Assembly (NCBI RefSeq): GCF_001286805.1
Contig: NZ_CXYV01000002.1
Span: 806,001 to 870,000, forward strand
Direction of reading: 5' to 3'
Length of the DNA: 64,000 nucleotides
Origin: Kallipyga gabonensis
GTDB lineage: Bacteria; Bacillota; Clostridia; Tissierellales; Peptoniphilaceae
Part shown: positions 27,094-36,845 of the stretch, piece by piece
Numbering within the stretch: the stretch's first letter is position 1
Layout of the letters: each line of letters begins with the position of its first letter
Program-made: the position numbers and the translations under genes
The notes under the pieces: model-generated
Database searches by the model: none
Told to the model about the DNA's origin: nothing
What the model saw: the letters and a program-made list of their open reading frames with translations, nothing else

Positions 27094-28086
27094 ATGCCCT
27101 TTGGCTTTTCTGTGGGGTACATCCCCATTGTCATCATTGTTATTGCTTTTTTGTCGCTTTTCTTCTCCTTTGTCCCTGTGGGACTTTGGATTACCGCCCG
27201 CTTTTCAGGTGTTCCCGTGGGGATCTCCGACTTGATCGGCATGCGGCTCCGCCGGGTCAACCCTTCCAAAATCGTTAATCCCATGATCAAAGCCACCAAA
27301 GCCGGCCTCAATCTCAATATTGCTGAGTTGGAAGCTCATTATCTGGCCGGCGGACGGGTTAATTCGGTTATCGATGCTCTGATTGCCGCCCAAAGAGCCA
27401 ACATCGCCCTGGACTTCAAGGAAGCTACGGCTATCGACCTGGCCGGTCGGAATGTTTTTGAGGGAGTTCAGGTATCTGTTAATCCCAAGGTGATTGAAAC
27501 CCCGACTATTGCTGCTGTGGCTAAGAACGGGATTGAAGTCATGGTTAAGGCCAAGGTCACCGTCCGGGCCAATATCCAGCGTTTGGTAGGTGGTGCCGGA
27601 GAAGCCACCATCATCGCCCGTGTCGGTGAAGGTATTGTCACCACCGTAGGTTCATCGGAATCCCACACAGAAGTCTTAGAAAATCCGGATAATATCTCAA
27701 AAACCGTCTTAAACAAAGGACTGGACTCCGGGACCGCCTTTGAAATCCTCTCCATCGACATTGCCGATGTGGATGTGGGCCGAAACATCGGAGCTAAGCT
27801 GCAGACAGACCAGGCCGAGGCGGATAAGCGAATTTCCCAGGCCAAGGCGGAAGAAAGACGGGCCCAGGCGGTAGCAGCGGAACAGGAGATGATCGCTGAG
27901 ATCCGTCGTCAGCGGGCCAAGGTCGTTGAGGCTGAAGCTGAAGTGCCCAAGGCCCTATCGGAAGCCCTCCGGTCGGGAAATCTTGGAGTTATGGACTACT
28001 ACAACATGAACAATATCAAGTCTGATACCCGGATGCGTGAATCCATCGCCGGCAATGAAAAGCACAACGGCGATGAAGATCAATAA
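27094..28086 (+). CDS. floA: Flotillin-like protein FloA
   Basis: A 330-residue protein of the YqfA/UPF0365 family. One hydrophobic hairpin-like segment lies at the N-terminus (about 8-35), followed by an SPFH-like domain ([20 protein letters not shown]) and an Ala/Glu-rich helical region ([20 protein letters not shown]) that mediates oligomerisation. FloA scaffolds functional membrane microdomains at the cytoplasmic face. TAAGGAGGTTATCC precedes the ATG. The nfeD-floA pair followed by phoH matches the Bacillus yqeZ-yqfA order. Confidence 0.96.
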   Translation: MPFGFSVGYIPIVIIVIAFLSLFFSFVPVGLWITARFSGVPVGISDLIGMRLRRVNPSKIVNPMIKATKAGLNLNIAELEAHYLAGGRVNSVIDALIAAQRANIALDFKEATAIDLAGRNVFEGVQVSVNPKVIETPTIAAVAKNGIEVMVKAKVTVRANIQRLVGGAGEATIIARVGEGIVTTVGSSESHTEVLENPDNISKTVLNKGLDSGTAFEILSIDIADVDVGRNIGAKLQTDQAEADKRISQAKAEERRAQAVAAEQEMIAEIRRQRAKVVEAEAEVPKALSEALRSGNLGVMDYYNMNNIKSDTRMRESIAGNEKHNGDEDQ

Positions 28087-28117
28087 TGGTTATCAGTAGG
28101 AAGAGAAGGGACAGGTT

Positions 28118-28549
28118 ATGTCCATACAAGCCTTTTTAGACCGTCTCGAAAAGGAATTGAAGGAAGCCCAGAAGGTCCAGGAAGCCCTTCGTGCCCAAAA
28201 TGGTCAAAAGGTCGAAAAGAGGAAGAAAAGACCCTCTAAAAAGTCAAAAGCTTTTTCTTCCTCTACATCCGGAACTTCCGATTTGGCTGAGGAAAGATCT
28301 CGGGCAAACAAGGAAGAGGCTCGCCGGAGTATCCGGGAATCCCGTCAGATTTTTCGGGAATATAAAAAAGAAGACGGGGAGGATTCCCCGGCAGGGGCTT
28401 CTGCCGGAGAGGGAAGCGATCTTGAGAAGATTGAGGTCATGGAAAGAGATCCCCGCTTTTCCAGGGCCAGACGGCCCTCCCGGGAGGAGATGCGAAAGGC
28501 CATAGTCTGGAAAGAAATTTTGGGCCCACCTAAAGCAAGAAGAAAATAA
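28118..28549 (+). CDS. Highly charged small protein between floA and phoH, function unknown
   Basis: A 143-residue protein with no hydrophobic segment. Residues 1-25 form a likely amphipathic helix (FLDRLEKELKEAQKVQEALR). The middle is Lys/Ser- then Arg/Glu-rich and probably disordered. The C-terminus has a compact conserved-looking end, REEMRKAIVWKEILGPPKAR. The position corresponds to yqfB/yqfC in Bacillus, but no YabP-type (YqfC) features are seen. The C-terminal motif could be a short binding element. It lies 31 bases after floA and is probably cotranscribed, so a link to FloA or to PhoH/YbeY is only a contextual guess. Confidence 0.7.
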   Translation: MSIQAFLDRLEKELKEAQKVQEALRAQNGQKVEKRKKRPSKKSKAFSSSTSGTSDLAEERSRANKEEARRSIRESRQIFREYKKEDGEDSPAGASAGEGSDLEKIEVMERDPRFSRARRPSREEMRKAIVWKEILGPPKARRK

Positions 28550-28569
28550 GGAGAGTGATTCAAGAGTCT

Positions 28570-29610
28570 ATGACGACTGTGATTTGGAAAGATCAATCAG
28601 GCCGGGGCGAGGATACCCCGGCCTTGTTTGGGCATTTGGATGAAAACAAAAAACTGATTGAAGATCGTTATGATGTCACCATCCGGGTCAAAGATGGTCA
28701 GTTGGAAATTTCGGGGGAGGACTATGATCTTCAGGCTACTCGGGCCGTCCTTGACTCCATGGAGGAGATTATCCGCCGTCAGGGCTACGTGACCAGGGAA
28801 GAGGTGACTTATCTTCTGGATGTTCAGGATAAGGATGCTGACCTCCCCGTGGGAGATATGCTCAAGGATGTCATCGTCACCACATCCCGGGGAAAGCCTA
28901 TCCGGGCAAAGACCATTGGACAGAAGCGGTATGTCGATGCCATCAATGAAAATGGCTATACCTTTGGGATCGGCCCTGCCGGAACCGGCAAGACCTATCT
29001 GGCCATGGCCATGGCGGTCAAGGCATTTAAGGCGGGCCAGGTTTCCCGGATCATTCTGACCCGGCCGGCTGTGGAAGCCGGGGAGAGCCTGGGCTTCTTG
29101 CCGGGTGACCTCCAGGAGAAGATCGATCCCTACCTCCGTCCCCTCTACGATGCCCTTTTTGAAATCCTGGGTAACGACACTTACCTCAAACTTAAGGAGA
29201 GAGGGCTGATCGAGGTAGCTCCCCTGGCCTACATGCGGGGTCGGACCCTCGACAACTCCTTTATTGTTCTGGATGAGGCCCAAAACACAACCCCTCAGCA
29301 GATGAAGATGTTCCTGACTCGGATGGGTTACGGATCCAAGGCGGTCATCACCGGAGACATTACCCAGGTGGACCTGCCCAATGGAAAGTCCTCGGGCCTC
29401 AAAACCATCCAACATATTCTTCGGGGTATTGATGGGATCTCTTTCTGCTACTTTAACCGGGCGGACGTGGTCCGCCATCCCCTGGTCCAAAAAGTTATCG
29501 ATGCCTTTGAGAAGTATGAAGGCAGTCAAGGGGGCGACCATGGCCAGGGAAAGGGTCCCTCAAAGAAAGCCAAGGGAGACCGGTCGAAGGACCGGGGAAG
29601 AAACAAGTAG
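28570..29610 (+). CDS. phoH: PhoH-family ATPase
   Basis: A 346-residue PhoH-like protein. A KH-like N-terminal region precedes the ATPase core with Walker A GPAGTGKTYLA at about residue 135 and Walker B in FIVLDEAQNTTP; AVITGDITQVDLP is also characteristic. The start is uncertain: GTG at 28555 lies one base from GGAG, whereas ATG at 28570 has better codon choice but a long spacing. The lysine- and glycine-rich tail after residue 325 is likely disordered. PhoH is encoded next to YbeY in most bacteria and is linked to RNA metabolism. Confidence 0.92.
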   Translation: MTTVIWKDQSGRGEDTPALFGHLDENKKLIEDRYDVTIRVKDGQLEISGEDYDLQATRAVLDSMEEIIRRQGYVTREEVTYLLDVQDKDADLPVGDMLKDVIVTTSRGKPIRAKTIGQKRYVDAINENGYTFGIGPAGTGKTYLAMAMAVKAFKAGQVSRIILTRPAVEAGESLGFLPGDLQEKIDPYLRPLYDALFEILGNDTYLKLKERGLIEVAPLAYMRGRTLDNSFIVLDEAQNTTPQQMKMFLTRMGYGSKAVITGDITQVDLPNGKSSGLKTIQHILRGIDGISFCYFNRADVVRHPLVQKVIDAFEKYEGSQGGDHGQGKGPSKKAKGDRSKDRGRNK

Positions 29611-29619
29611 GCGGGAAAA

Positions 29620-31008
29620 ATGATTATAGATATTGATAATCGGGATAAAAACCTAAGCCTGAGTCAGACCCGCCGGGACCTCCTTGAGGAGGCCCTGTCA
29701 ACTGCCCTATCTATGGAAGGAATCGTGGAAGAGGTTACCCTCTCCCTGTCTTTTGTGGATGGGGAGGAGATCCGGGCCCTCAACCGGGATTACCGGGGGA
29801 TAGACCGGGAAACGGACGTCCTTTCCTTTCCTGCCCATGAGGCTGAGGATATTCCTGCTCTTAAAGACTGGAAATGCCTGGGTATTCTAGGAGATATTGT
29901 GATTAACCAGGACCGGGTCCGAACCCAGGCTGAGGACTTTGGTCACAGCGAAGATCGCGAATCTGCCTACCTGGCGGTCCACTCCCTCCTCCACCTCCTG
30001 GGCTATGACCATGAGACAGCTGAGGAAAAGGAAGTTATGCGGACAAAGGAGGAGGCGGTTATGGCCCGGTTGGGCCTGTCGCGGGAACCGGAAGTTCCCT
30101 TTCACTCGGGCTATGTCACTATTGTGGGCCGACCCAATGTGGGGAAGTCAACCCTGTTAAATGCCCTCATGGGGGAGAAGCTCACCATCACTTCCAATAA
30201 GGCACAAACCACCCGCAATGAGATCAAGCTGATCTATACCGATGACCGGATGCAGATTATCTTCACCGATACCCCCGGCTACCAGACACCTAAGAACAAG
30301 CTGGGGGAGGCCATGCTCAAGATGAGCCGGGATGCGGTGAATGGAGTGGATTTGGTTATTTACATGACCGATCCTTCTCCGGAAGCGGGCCGGCTGGACA
30401 GTCTCCTTCTGGATTACTTACAAGGGGTCAAGCTGCCCAAGCTTTGTCTGATCAATAAGGCGGACAAGGCGGATGATCCCCTTCTTTTTGCCGTCTCCGA
30501 CCGCTATCAAAAGCTGGGAATCTTTGACGGCGTCATTCTCTGCTCAGCCAAGGAGGGGAAGGGCCTGGACCTGGTTAAAGATGCCCTTTATCAGGCTCTT
30601 CCCCCCGGGCCATGCTATTATCCGGAGGACATGGTTACCGACCGGCCCGAGCGATTTATTGTCGCCGAGCTCATCCGGGAAAAATGCCTGAATAATCTTT
30701 CCCAGGAGGTTCCCCATGGGATCTATGTAGCCATCGACCAAATGAAATACAGGGAGACCGGAGACCTGGCGGACATCTATGCCACCATTGTTGTGGACAG
30801 AACCTCCCACAAGGGCATCGTCATCGGCAAGGGAGGGGCCATGCTCAAGAAAATCGGGACCCAGGCCCGGAAGGACCTGGAAAACTTCCTCCAATGTCGG
30901 GTTAATCTTAAACTATGGGTTAAAATAGAGAAGAATTGGCGGCAGAAGGGGCGACTGATCACAAGCTTCGGTTATGGGGCTGATGATCAGGGTCCGAATC
31001 GGTCCTAA
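29620..31008 (+). CDS. ybeY-era: Fused YbeY endoribonuclease and Era GTPase
   Basis: One uninterrupted frame of 462 residues. Residues 1 to about 155 are YbeY: TDVLSFPAHE and the metal site H121-x3-H125-x5-H131 in HSLLHLLGYDH. From about 165 to the end is a full-length Era: G1 GRPNVGKST at 170-178, G2 region KAQTTRNEI, G3 DTPGYQTP, G4 NKAD and a C-terminal KH domain with GIVIGKGGAMLKKIG at about 398-412. No stop, internal ribosome binding site or overlap separates the two parts. Both proteins act in 16S rRNA maturation and small-subunit assembly, and they interact as separate proteins elsewhere. In Bacillus dgkA and cdd lie between the genes; their loss would bring the reading frames together. 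Confidence 0.95.
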   Translation: MIIDIDNRDKNLSLSQTRRDLLEEALSTALSMEGIVEEVTLSLSFVDGEEIRALNRDYRGIDRETDVLSFPAHEAEDIPALKDWKCLGILGDIVINQDRVRTQAEDFGHSEDRESAYLAVHSLLHLLGYDHETAEEKEVMRTKEEAVMARLGLSREPEVPFHSGYVTIVGRPNVGKSTLLNALMGEKLTITSNKAQTTRNEIKLIYTDDRMQIIFTDTPGYQTPKNKLGEAMLKMSRDAVNGVDLVIYMTDPSPEAGRLDSLLLDYLQGVKLPKLCLINKADKADDPLLFAVSDRYQKLGIFDGVILCSAKEGKGLDLVKDALYQALPPGPCYYPEDMVTDRPERFIVAELIREKCLNNLSQEVPHGIYVAIDQMKYRETGDLADIYATIVVDRTSHKGIVIGKGGAMLKKIGTQARKDLENFLQCRVNLKLWVKIEKNWRQKGRLITSFGYGADDQGPNRS

Positions 31009-31016
31009 GAGGCATC

Positions 31017-31778
31017 ATGGAGCAGGATTTGAAAAATGTGGAGGGGCTGGTTCTCCGCATCTACAATATCAAGGATTCTTCCCGGATCGTGGACCTCTTT
31101 GCCCGTGACCAGGGACGGATTTCCTTTATGGCCCGGGGGGCAAGGCGGGACAAGTCTCCCTCCCTCAACCTGACCCAGCCCTATGTGGAGGGTCGTTACA
31201 ACCTCCAGCCCGGTCGGTCCATGTACTATTTCAAGGATGGGCAAATCCAAAATGCCCACCTGGGCCTACGCAGGTCCATTCGACGACTTGCTTTGACAGA
31301 GTTTTCCGTTGAAGTCCTCACTTCCGTTCTCTTTACAGACAGGGACCCCATCCTGTATGATTTCATGGTGACCTTTTTAGCTGTCGTGGAGGAGGCGGAT
31401 GACAGCGATTTAGCCCGTCTTCTCGGTGCTTTCCTTTTCAAACTGGTTTCCTTTGTCGGCTTCCGGCCCGGCCTGAGTCGGTGCCTGGAGTGCGATGGAG
31501 GGATTAAGCTTCCCCTGGTCTTTGACCTTCATGCCGGAGGTATGGTCTGTGACGACCACCCGGCTCGGCCCGGTCAACGGACCCTGTCCATGGACCAGTA
31601 CAAGGAACTGGTCTCCTACCTGACCCGGTCTTTCAGGGAAATTCGGGAAGGAAGTCTGGAGGAAAAGGGAGATCTTTATCGGACCATGGCAAGGCTTTGC
31701 CTGGCCTATTTTCAAATTCAAACCGGCCGAGACCGGTTCAAAAGTTTAGGAATGCTACAAGATCTGGGCCTGGTATGA
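31017..31778 (+). CDS. recO: DNA repair protein RecO
   Basis: A 253-residue RecO. It has an N-terminal OB fold ([21 protein letters not shown], written here as two parts of one strand pair), a central helical region and a C-terminal part with zinc-site residues (CLECDGG and CDDH). It loads RecA onto SSB-coated single-stranded DNA with RecR. AAGAGGCATC precedes the ATG, eight bases after the ybeY-era stop. Its place between era and glyQ matches Bacillus. Confidence 0.9.
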   Translation: MEQDLKNVEGLVLRIYNIKDSSRIVDLFARDQGRISFMARGARRDKSPSLNLTQPYVEGRYNLQPGRSMYYFKDGQIQNAHLGLRRSIRRLALTEFSVEVLTSVLFTDRDPILYDFMVTFLAVVEEADDSDLARLLGAFLFKLVSFVGFRPGLSRCLECDGGIKLPLVFDLHAGGMVCDDHPARPGQRTLSMDQYKELVSYLTRSFREIREGSLEEKGDLYRTMARLCLAYFQIQTGRDRFKSLGMLQDLGLV

Positions 31779-31809
31779 TAGAATCAATCGGCCAATAGGA
31801 GGACAAGTA

Positions 31810-32685
31810 ATGCATTTACAAGATATGATACAAAAACTGACAAGTTATTGGGCCGACCATGGTTGTGCTATCCTGGAGCCCTATGATGTGGAAAAAGGGG
31901 CCGGAACCATGTCCCCCCACACCTTCCTTCGGACCCTGGATGCCAGCCCCTGGCATGTGGTTTACGTCGAGCCATCTCGGCGGCCGGCAGACGGGCGTTA
32001 TGGGGAAAACCCCAACCGCCTCTACCAACACCACCAGCTCCAGATCATTCTCCAACCTGCTCCGGACGACATCCAGGACCTCTACCTGAAGAGTCTGGAA
32101 GTTATCGGGATCGATCCCCTTGCCCACGACATTCGTTTTGTCGAAGACAACTGGGAGTCGCCCACCCTGGGGGCCTGGGGCGTGGGCTGGGAAGTCTGGC
32201 TGGATGGGATGGAAATCACCCAGTTCACCTATTTCCAGCAGGTGGGGTCCGTTCCTCTTGAAGTGGAAGCCGGAGAGATCACCATGGGCCTGGAGCGGAT
32301 TGCCATGTATATCCAAGGGGTCAACAATGTTTTTGACCTTCAATGGAATGATGAGTTGACTTATGGAGATATTTTCCATTTGCCGGAATATGAGAACTCC
32401 ATGTATGCCTTCCAGACGGCTAATGTCGACCGTCTCAGGAATTTCTTTGAGGAATATGAGAAAGAGGCCCAGGATCAAATCAGCAAATCCCTGGTCTATC
32501 CTGCCTACGATTACGTTCTCAAGTGTTCCCATACATTTAACATCTTGGATGCCCGCGGTGCCATCGCCGTCTCTGAAAGAAATCATTATATCGGACGGAT
32601 AAGAGATATGGCCCGTCAGGTCGCCGAGCTCTATTTGGAAAAAAAGCAAGGAAAAAAGGAAAAGGAGGAAGAAAGTCATGAATAA
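31810..32685 (+). CDS. glyQ: Glycyl-tRNA synthetase alpha subunit
   Basis: A 291-residue class II synthetase subunit. [20 protein letters not shown] and [20 protein letters not shown] are standard GlyQ stretches, as are [17 protein letters not shown] (motif 2 region) and [11 protein letters not shown] (motif 3). It forms the catalytic half of the alpha2beta2 enzyme with GlyS. ATAGGAGGACAAGTA precedes the ATG. It overlaps glyS by eight bases. No T-box leader fits in the 31-base gap from recO. Confidence 0.98.
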   Translation: MHLQDMIQKLTSYWADHGCAILEPYDVEKGAGTMSPHTFLRTLDASPWHVVYVEPSRRPADGRYGENPNRLYQHHQLQIILQPAPDDIQDLYLKSLEVIGIDPLAHDIRFVEDNWESPTLGAWGVGWEVWLDGMEITQFTYFQQVGSVPLEVEAGEITMGLERIAMYIQGVNNVFDLQWNDELTYGDIFHLPEYENSMYAFQTANVDRLRNFFEEYEKEAQDQISKSLVYPAYDYVLKCSHTFNILDARGAIAVSERNHYIGRIRDMARQVAELYLEKKQGKKEKEEESHE

Positions 32686-34750
32686 GTATTTTCTTGAGAT
32701 CGGAGTGGAAGAGTTTCCCTCCCGCTTCATCGCCTCCACCAAGGAACAGCTGAAAAATAATGTCCTCAAGATCCTGACGGAGGATGGCCTATCTGTGGAA
32801 AGCAGTCGAATTGAATCCACTCCCCGTCGTTTTGCCCTCTGGCTGGAAGGAATAGGGGCAGTGAACACCGAAAGCTTTGAAGTGGTTCGTGGTCCATCAG
32901 CCCGGGTGGCCTATGACCAGGAGGGTCAGCCAACTAAGGCCTTAGAAGGTTTCATGCGGTCGAAGGGGCTGAATCTTGAAGATATTTACGTGGAATCCAA
33001 CGGTAAAGAGGACTATGTTTTTGCGAAAATTACCAAAGAGGCCATTTCTCCGGAAGCCGTCCTCAAGAAAGCTATTCCGGAAGCTATCCGGCAAATTTCC
33101 AACCCCCGGTCCATGCGGTGGGGAGGGAAGAACCTCCGCTTCCTCCGACCCATCCGTTGGCTAGTGTCTCTTTATAACGATGAGGTCCTGGACTTTGACC
33201 TGGAAGGAATTCCTGTCGGCAGAACAAGCAAAGGGCACCGTTTTTTAGGCCGGGGTCAGGTGGAAATTTCGACCATCGATAGCTACGAAGAGACCTTAAA
33301 AGAACAATTTGTTATCGTGGATGAGAGCGAGCGGAGAAACATCATTGTTCGCGGACTTAACCGAAAGGCCAGGGAACATGGCGGCCTTCCCATGCATGAT
33401 GACAACCTGCTGGATGAGGTTGTTGCCATTGTCGAATATCCCACGGTTTTCATTGGAGAAATTCCCCAAAACTATCTTGACCTTCCCCAGGAAGTGATCA
33501 TTACTCCCATGAAAGACCACCAGCGTTACTTCCCTGTCCTGGATGACGGGGGAAAGCTTCTCCCTTATTTCCTTTCCGTCCGCAACGGGAACGAGGAAGG
33601 GATTGAAAATGTGGTGGCCGGCAATGAAAAGGTTCTGGTGCCTCGCTTGGAGGACGCCAAATTCTTCTATGACCAGGACCTTTCCCAACCCCTGGAAGAC
33701 TACCTGCCCAAGCTGGATGACCTGATCTTCCACGAGAATTTAGGGACCATGCTGGATAAGACTCAGCGTTTGGAGTCCTTGACCCGGGCTTTGGCAGAGA
33801 ATATGGACTGTGGTCATGAAACCACAGCGGCAGCGGTTCGGGCTGCCCATCTTTCCAAGGCCGACCTGGTCACCCAGATGGTCGTGGAGTTTACGGAGCT
33901 CCAGGGCATTATGGGCCGAATTTATGCAGAAAAAAATGGCGAAGAAAGCCTGGTCGCCTCAGCCATTGAAGAACAATATATGCCCAAGGGGGCAGGTGGT
34001 CAGGTTCCTCAGTCCACCCCGGGCATCATCCTTTCCCTGGCGGATAAGATGGATAATATTGCCGGCCTCTTTGCCATCGGGGTTCAGGTCACCGGATCCC
34101 AGGACCCCTTCGGCCTTCGTCGGGCGGCCAACGGCATTATCGATATTCTCTTTGATGCCTCCCTCCATATCAACCTCTGGGATGGCTTCCGGGATGCCTT
34201 GGTTCTATACGTGGAAGAAGAGGGTTTGGTCTTCGACTACGATGAGATTATGGAGACCATCTACTCCTTCTTCCTGGGTCGCCTCCGGACAAAAATGGAT
34301 GAGCTTGGCATCCGCTATGACGTGATTGATGCGGTTTTTGCCTCCAAGGAAAAGGACCTTCTTTCCCTGATCAACCTGGGTCAGACCATCAATGACTTCC
34401 TGAAGGAAGATAGCGGAGATCTCCTGATCACCGACTTTGTCCGTATCGAATCCCTGGCCAGGAAATATGAGGGCCGGGCTCTGACGGAAGAGGTTTTAGA
34501 GGAAGATGACCAGGCTCTTTACCAGTCCCTCAACCGGAAAGAGCCGGTGGAAGCTGAGATCGAAAAGGGCCACTACCGGGAAGCCCTGGATCTTCTCAGG
34601 GACTGGATGCCCATTGTCAATGATTATCTGGATAAGACCATGATTATGGTAGAAGATGAATCCTTGCGTTCTGCCCGTCTGGCCATGCTTAACACGATTT
34701 ACCAGGTGATCGCTCGGATTTTGGTTCCTTCGGCCATTGTCCGCGAGTAA
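32678..34750 (+). CDS. glyS: Glycyl-tRNA synthetase beta subunit
   Basis: A 690-residue GlyS, the usual length. It begins [16 protein letters not shown]; the [13 protein letters not shown] and [13 protein letters not shown] segments of the HD-like domain and a C-terminal anticodon-binding region (from about 580) are present. It supplies tRNA recognition for the alpha2beta2 synthetase. The ribosome binding site AAAGGAGGAAGAAAG lies in the end of glyQ. It is followed by the PPDK regulator gene after 31 bases. Confidence 0.97.
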   Translation: MNKYFLEIGVEEFPSRFIASTKEQLKNNVLKILTEDGLSVESSRIESTPRRFALWLEGIGAVNTESFEVVRGPSARVAYDQEGQPTKALEGFMRSKGLNLEDIYVESNGKEDYVFAKITKEAISPEAVLKKAIPEAIRQISNPRSMRWGGKNLRFLRPIRWLVSLYNDEVLDFDLEGIPVGRTSKGHRFLGRGQVEISTIDSYEETLKEQFVIVDESERRNIIVRGLNRKAREHGGLPMHDDNLLDEVVAIVEYPTVFIGEIPQNYLDLPQEVIITPMKDHQRYFPVLDDGGKLLPYFLSVRNGNEEGIENVVAGNEKVLVPRLEDAKFFYDQDLSQPLEDYLPKLDDLIFHENLGTMLDKTQRLESLTRALAENMDCGHETTAAAVRAAHLSKADLVTQMVVEFTELQGIMGRIYAEKNGEESLVASAIEEQYMPKGAGGQVPQSTPGIILSLADKMDNIAGLFAIGVQVTGSQDPFGLRRAANGIIDILFDASLHINLWDGFRDALVLYVEEEGLVFDYDEIMETIYSFFLGRLRTKMDELGIRYDVIDAVFASKEKDLLSLINLGQTINDFLKEDSGDLLITDFVRIESLARKYEGRALTEEVLEEDDQALYQSLNRKEPVEAEIEKGHYREALDLLRDWMPIVNDYLDKTMIMVEDESLRSARLAMLNTIYQVIARILVPSAIVRE

Positions 34751-34781
34751 GAGGGAATGTAGGACGCAAAAGGAGGACAAT

Positions 34782-35642
34782 GTGCGAACGGTCGATATTT
34801 ATATCATCTCGGATTCCAGCGGAGAAACGGGAGAAGCCATGGCCCGGGCCCTCATGGGGCAGTTTCCGGACCTGGAAGCCCGTTTCCTCCGTTTTCCTGA
34901 CCTGACACAGCCGGGTAAGGCGGATTCGGTCATCTCTCGAATCCTTGAATGTGGTCAGCAGAAATCCTCCCTTGTTGTTATTTCCGTGGTTATGGCGGAG
35001 ATCCATCATTCTTTGGTGGAAGCTTGCCGGTCAGCCGGTTTACCTTTTATTGACCTTTATGCCGATGCCATCACCACGATTATGGAAGCTTTTGGTGTTC
35101 ACCCGGTGATGGAAGCAGGGATGACTCGGAAGCTGACCGCTAATTATTTTAACCGGATCTCTTCCATGGAATTTGCCGTCCGCTATGACGATGGCAAGGA
35201 TCCCCGGGGCTTCCTCAAAGCCGACTTGATCCTTTTAGGGGTTTCCCGGACTTCGAAAACCCCCCTGTCCATGTTTTTGGCGACCAAGGGCTATAATGTG
35301 GCGAACCTCCCCCTTCTTCCTGAAGTCGGCTTGGCCGAGGAGATTCTTCAAGCGGATAAAAGACGGATTGTCGGATTGACGGTTTCTCAGTCTCAATTAT
35401 TTGAAGCCAGGAAGAACCGCTTATCCACCCTGGGGATTGCGGAAGATGCGGACTATGTAGCCGGGTCACGAATTGAAACCGAACTATCCTATGCCCGGTC
35501 CGTTTTTGACCGTTTGGATTGCAAAGTGATTGATGTAACGGATTCGGCCATAGAAGTTACCGCAGCTCGAATCGTCAATTACCTCCAGGAAACTTTCGGA
35601 GATGAGGCCAGGCGTCAACTCGGTCAGGAGCTTATTGTCTGA
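34782..35642 (+). CDS. Pyruvate, phosphate dikinase regulatory protein (DUF299)
   Basis: A 286-residue protein of the PPDK/PEP-synthetase regulator family (YqfL in Bacillus). The nucleotide-binding loop GVSRTSKTPLSMFLA starts near residue 153. These bifunctional enzymes inactivate the dikinase by ADP-dependent phosphorylation and reactivate it by Pi-dependent dephosphorylation. GTG at 34782 is the start because AAAGGAGG lies five bases upstream; an earlier in-frame start lies within glyS. No dikinase gene is in the window. Place after glyS matches Bacillus, where ccpN (yqzB) lies between; ccpN is absent here. Confidence 0.9.
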   Translation: MRTVDIYIISDSSGETGEAMARALMGQFPDLEARFLRFPDLTQPGKADSVISRILECGQQKSSLVVISVVMAEIHHSLVEACRSAGLPFIDLYADAITTIMEAFGVHPVMEAGMTRKLTANYFNRISSMEFAVRYDDGKDPRGFLKADLILLGVSRTSKTPLSMFLATKGYNVANLPLLPEVGLAEEILQADKRRIVGLTVSQSQLFEARKNRLSTLGIAEDADYVAGSRIETELSYARSVFDRLDCKVIDVTDSAIEVTAARIVNYLQETFGDEARRQLGQELIV

Positions 35643-35685
35643 AGGACCGATCGAAAAAACTCACCCTCATTTTTATGAAAAGAAC

Positions 35686-35718
35686 AAGGGGACGGATACC
35701 GTCTCCTTTTTGTTTTTT
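35686..35718 (+). terminator. Terminator after the PPDK regulator gene
   Basis: AAGGGGACGG (35686-35695) pairs with CCGTCTCCTT (35699-35708) with one G-U pair around ATA, and a T-rich run follows (TTTTTGTTTTTT). Confidence 0.88.
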
Positions 35719-35768
35719 CTCATGAGGGGTATAGATAAGTTGATTAATAAGCGGAAGGAGGGGGAGGC

Positions 35769-36797
35769 ATGCGACAGCGAAAAGACATTGAAAAGATGGA
35801 AGAGGCCCTCTTGGCTCCTCAGGCCAGCCTGGCCGGTCGGTCACGGGGAAGGGCTTTCCCCGAAGAGGAGGACCCCTACCGGACGATTTACCAGAGGGAC
35901 CGGGACCGGATCCTTCATTCCAAGGCTTTCCGCCGGCTCAAACATAAGACCCAGGTATTCATTGCCCCGGAAGGGGACCATTACCGTACTCGTCTGACCC
36001 ATACCTTGGAAGTTGACCAAATCGGTCGGACTATGGCCCGGGCCCTGGCCTTGAACGAGGACTTAGTGGATGCCATTGCCCTGGGTCATGATGTGGGTCA
36101 TACGCCCTTCGGCCATGCGGGGGAGTATGTTCTCGAGAAAATTCTGGGCAACTTCTCCCATGCGGACCAGTCAGTCCGGGTTCTTTCTTTTATGGAGCAG
36201 GGATCCAAACGCCACGACTACGTGGGACTCAACCTTTCCTGGGAGGTTCTGGACGGGATAAAGAATCATTCGGGCGGACATAAAGCCGCCACCCTGGAGG
36301 GTCGCCTCCTCAAGTTTGCCGACCGGATTGCCTATGTCAACCACGATATTGATGACTCCATCCGAGCCGGGGTCCTCAGGGAGGAGGACCTGCCCGGAGA
36401 ATGCACGGATGTTCTGGGTCACTCCTTTTCTGACCGGATAAACCGGATGGTTATGGCGGTGATCGAGGCCTCCGATGGCCAGGACGACATTTTGATGACG
36501 GAGGAGGTTTGGGCCGCCTCAAAAAAGCTAAGAGCTTTTATGTATGAAAATGTCTACCATAATGCCCTGGTGAAAAGTGAGAATGATAAACTTCTCAAGG
36601 TCATCGAAGATATTTTTTATTTTTATCTTAAGGAGCCCGAACGTTTGCCTGAAAGTCACCGTGCTCTCTATGTTAAGGATCATGCTGAGGATCCCCTGGA
36701 AAGGGTGGTAGCGGATTATGTAGCGGGAATGACAGATGACTATCTCATCTCCACCTACCGTAAACTCTTTATTCCCCAGGCATGGACGACGATGTAA
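35769..36797 (+). CDS. dgt: Deoxyguanosinetriphosphate triphosphohydrolase-like protein
   Basis: A 342-residue HD-domain phosphohydrolase. Metal ligands are seen in RLTHTLEVDQIG and LGHDVGHTPFGHAGE (the HD pair) and D in HDIDDSI. The N-terminal DRDRILHSKAFRRLKHKTQV is diagnostic of the dGTPase family. It cleaves dNTPs to the deoxynucleoside and tripolyphosphate. AAGGAGGGGGAGGC precedes the ATG. In many clostridial genomes dgt lies before dnaG as here; in Bacillus it does not. Confidence 0.94.
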   Translation: MRQRKDIEKMEEALLAPQASLAGRSRGRAFPEEEDPYRTIYQRDRDRILHSKAFRRLKHKTQVFIAPEGDHYRTRLTHTLEVDQIGRTMARALALNEDLVDAIALGHDVGHTPFGHAGEYVLEKILGNFSHADQSVRVLSFMEQGSKRHDYVGLNLSWEVLDGIKNHSGGHKAATLEGRLLKFADRIAYVNHDIDDSIRAGVLREEDLPGECTDVLGHSFSDRINRMVMAVIEASDGQDDILMTEEVWAASKKLRAFMYENVYHNALVKSENDKLLKVIEDIFYFYLKEPERLPESHRALYVKDHAEDPLERVVADYVAGMTDDYLISTYRKLFIPQAWTTM

Positions 36798-36845
36798 CGT
36801 TTATTATTTTTTTCTTCTCCACCGCATTTCTGAAAGTAGGTAAGT

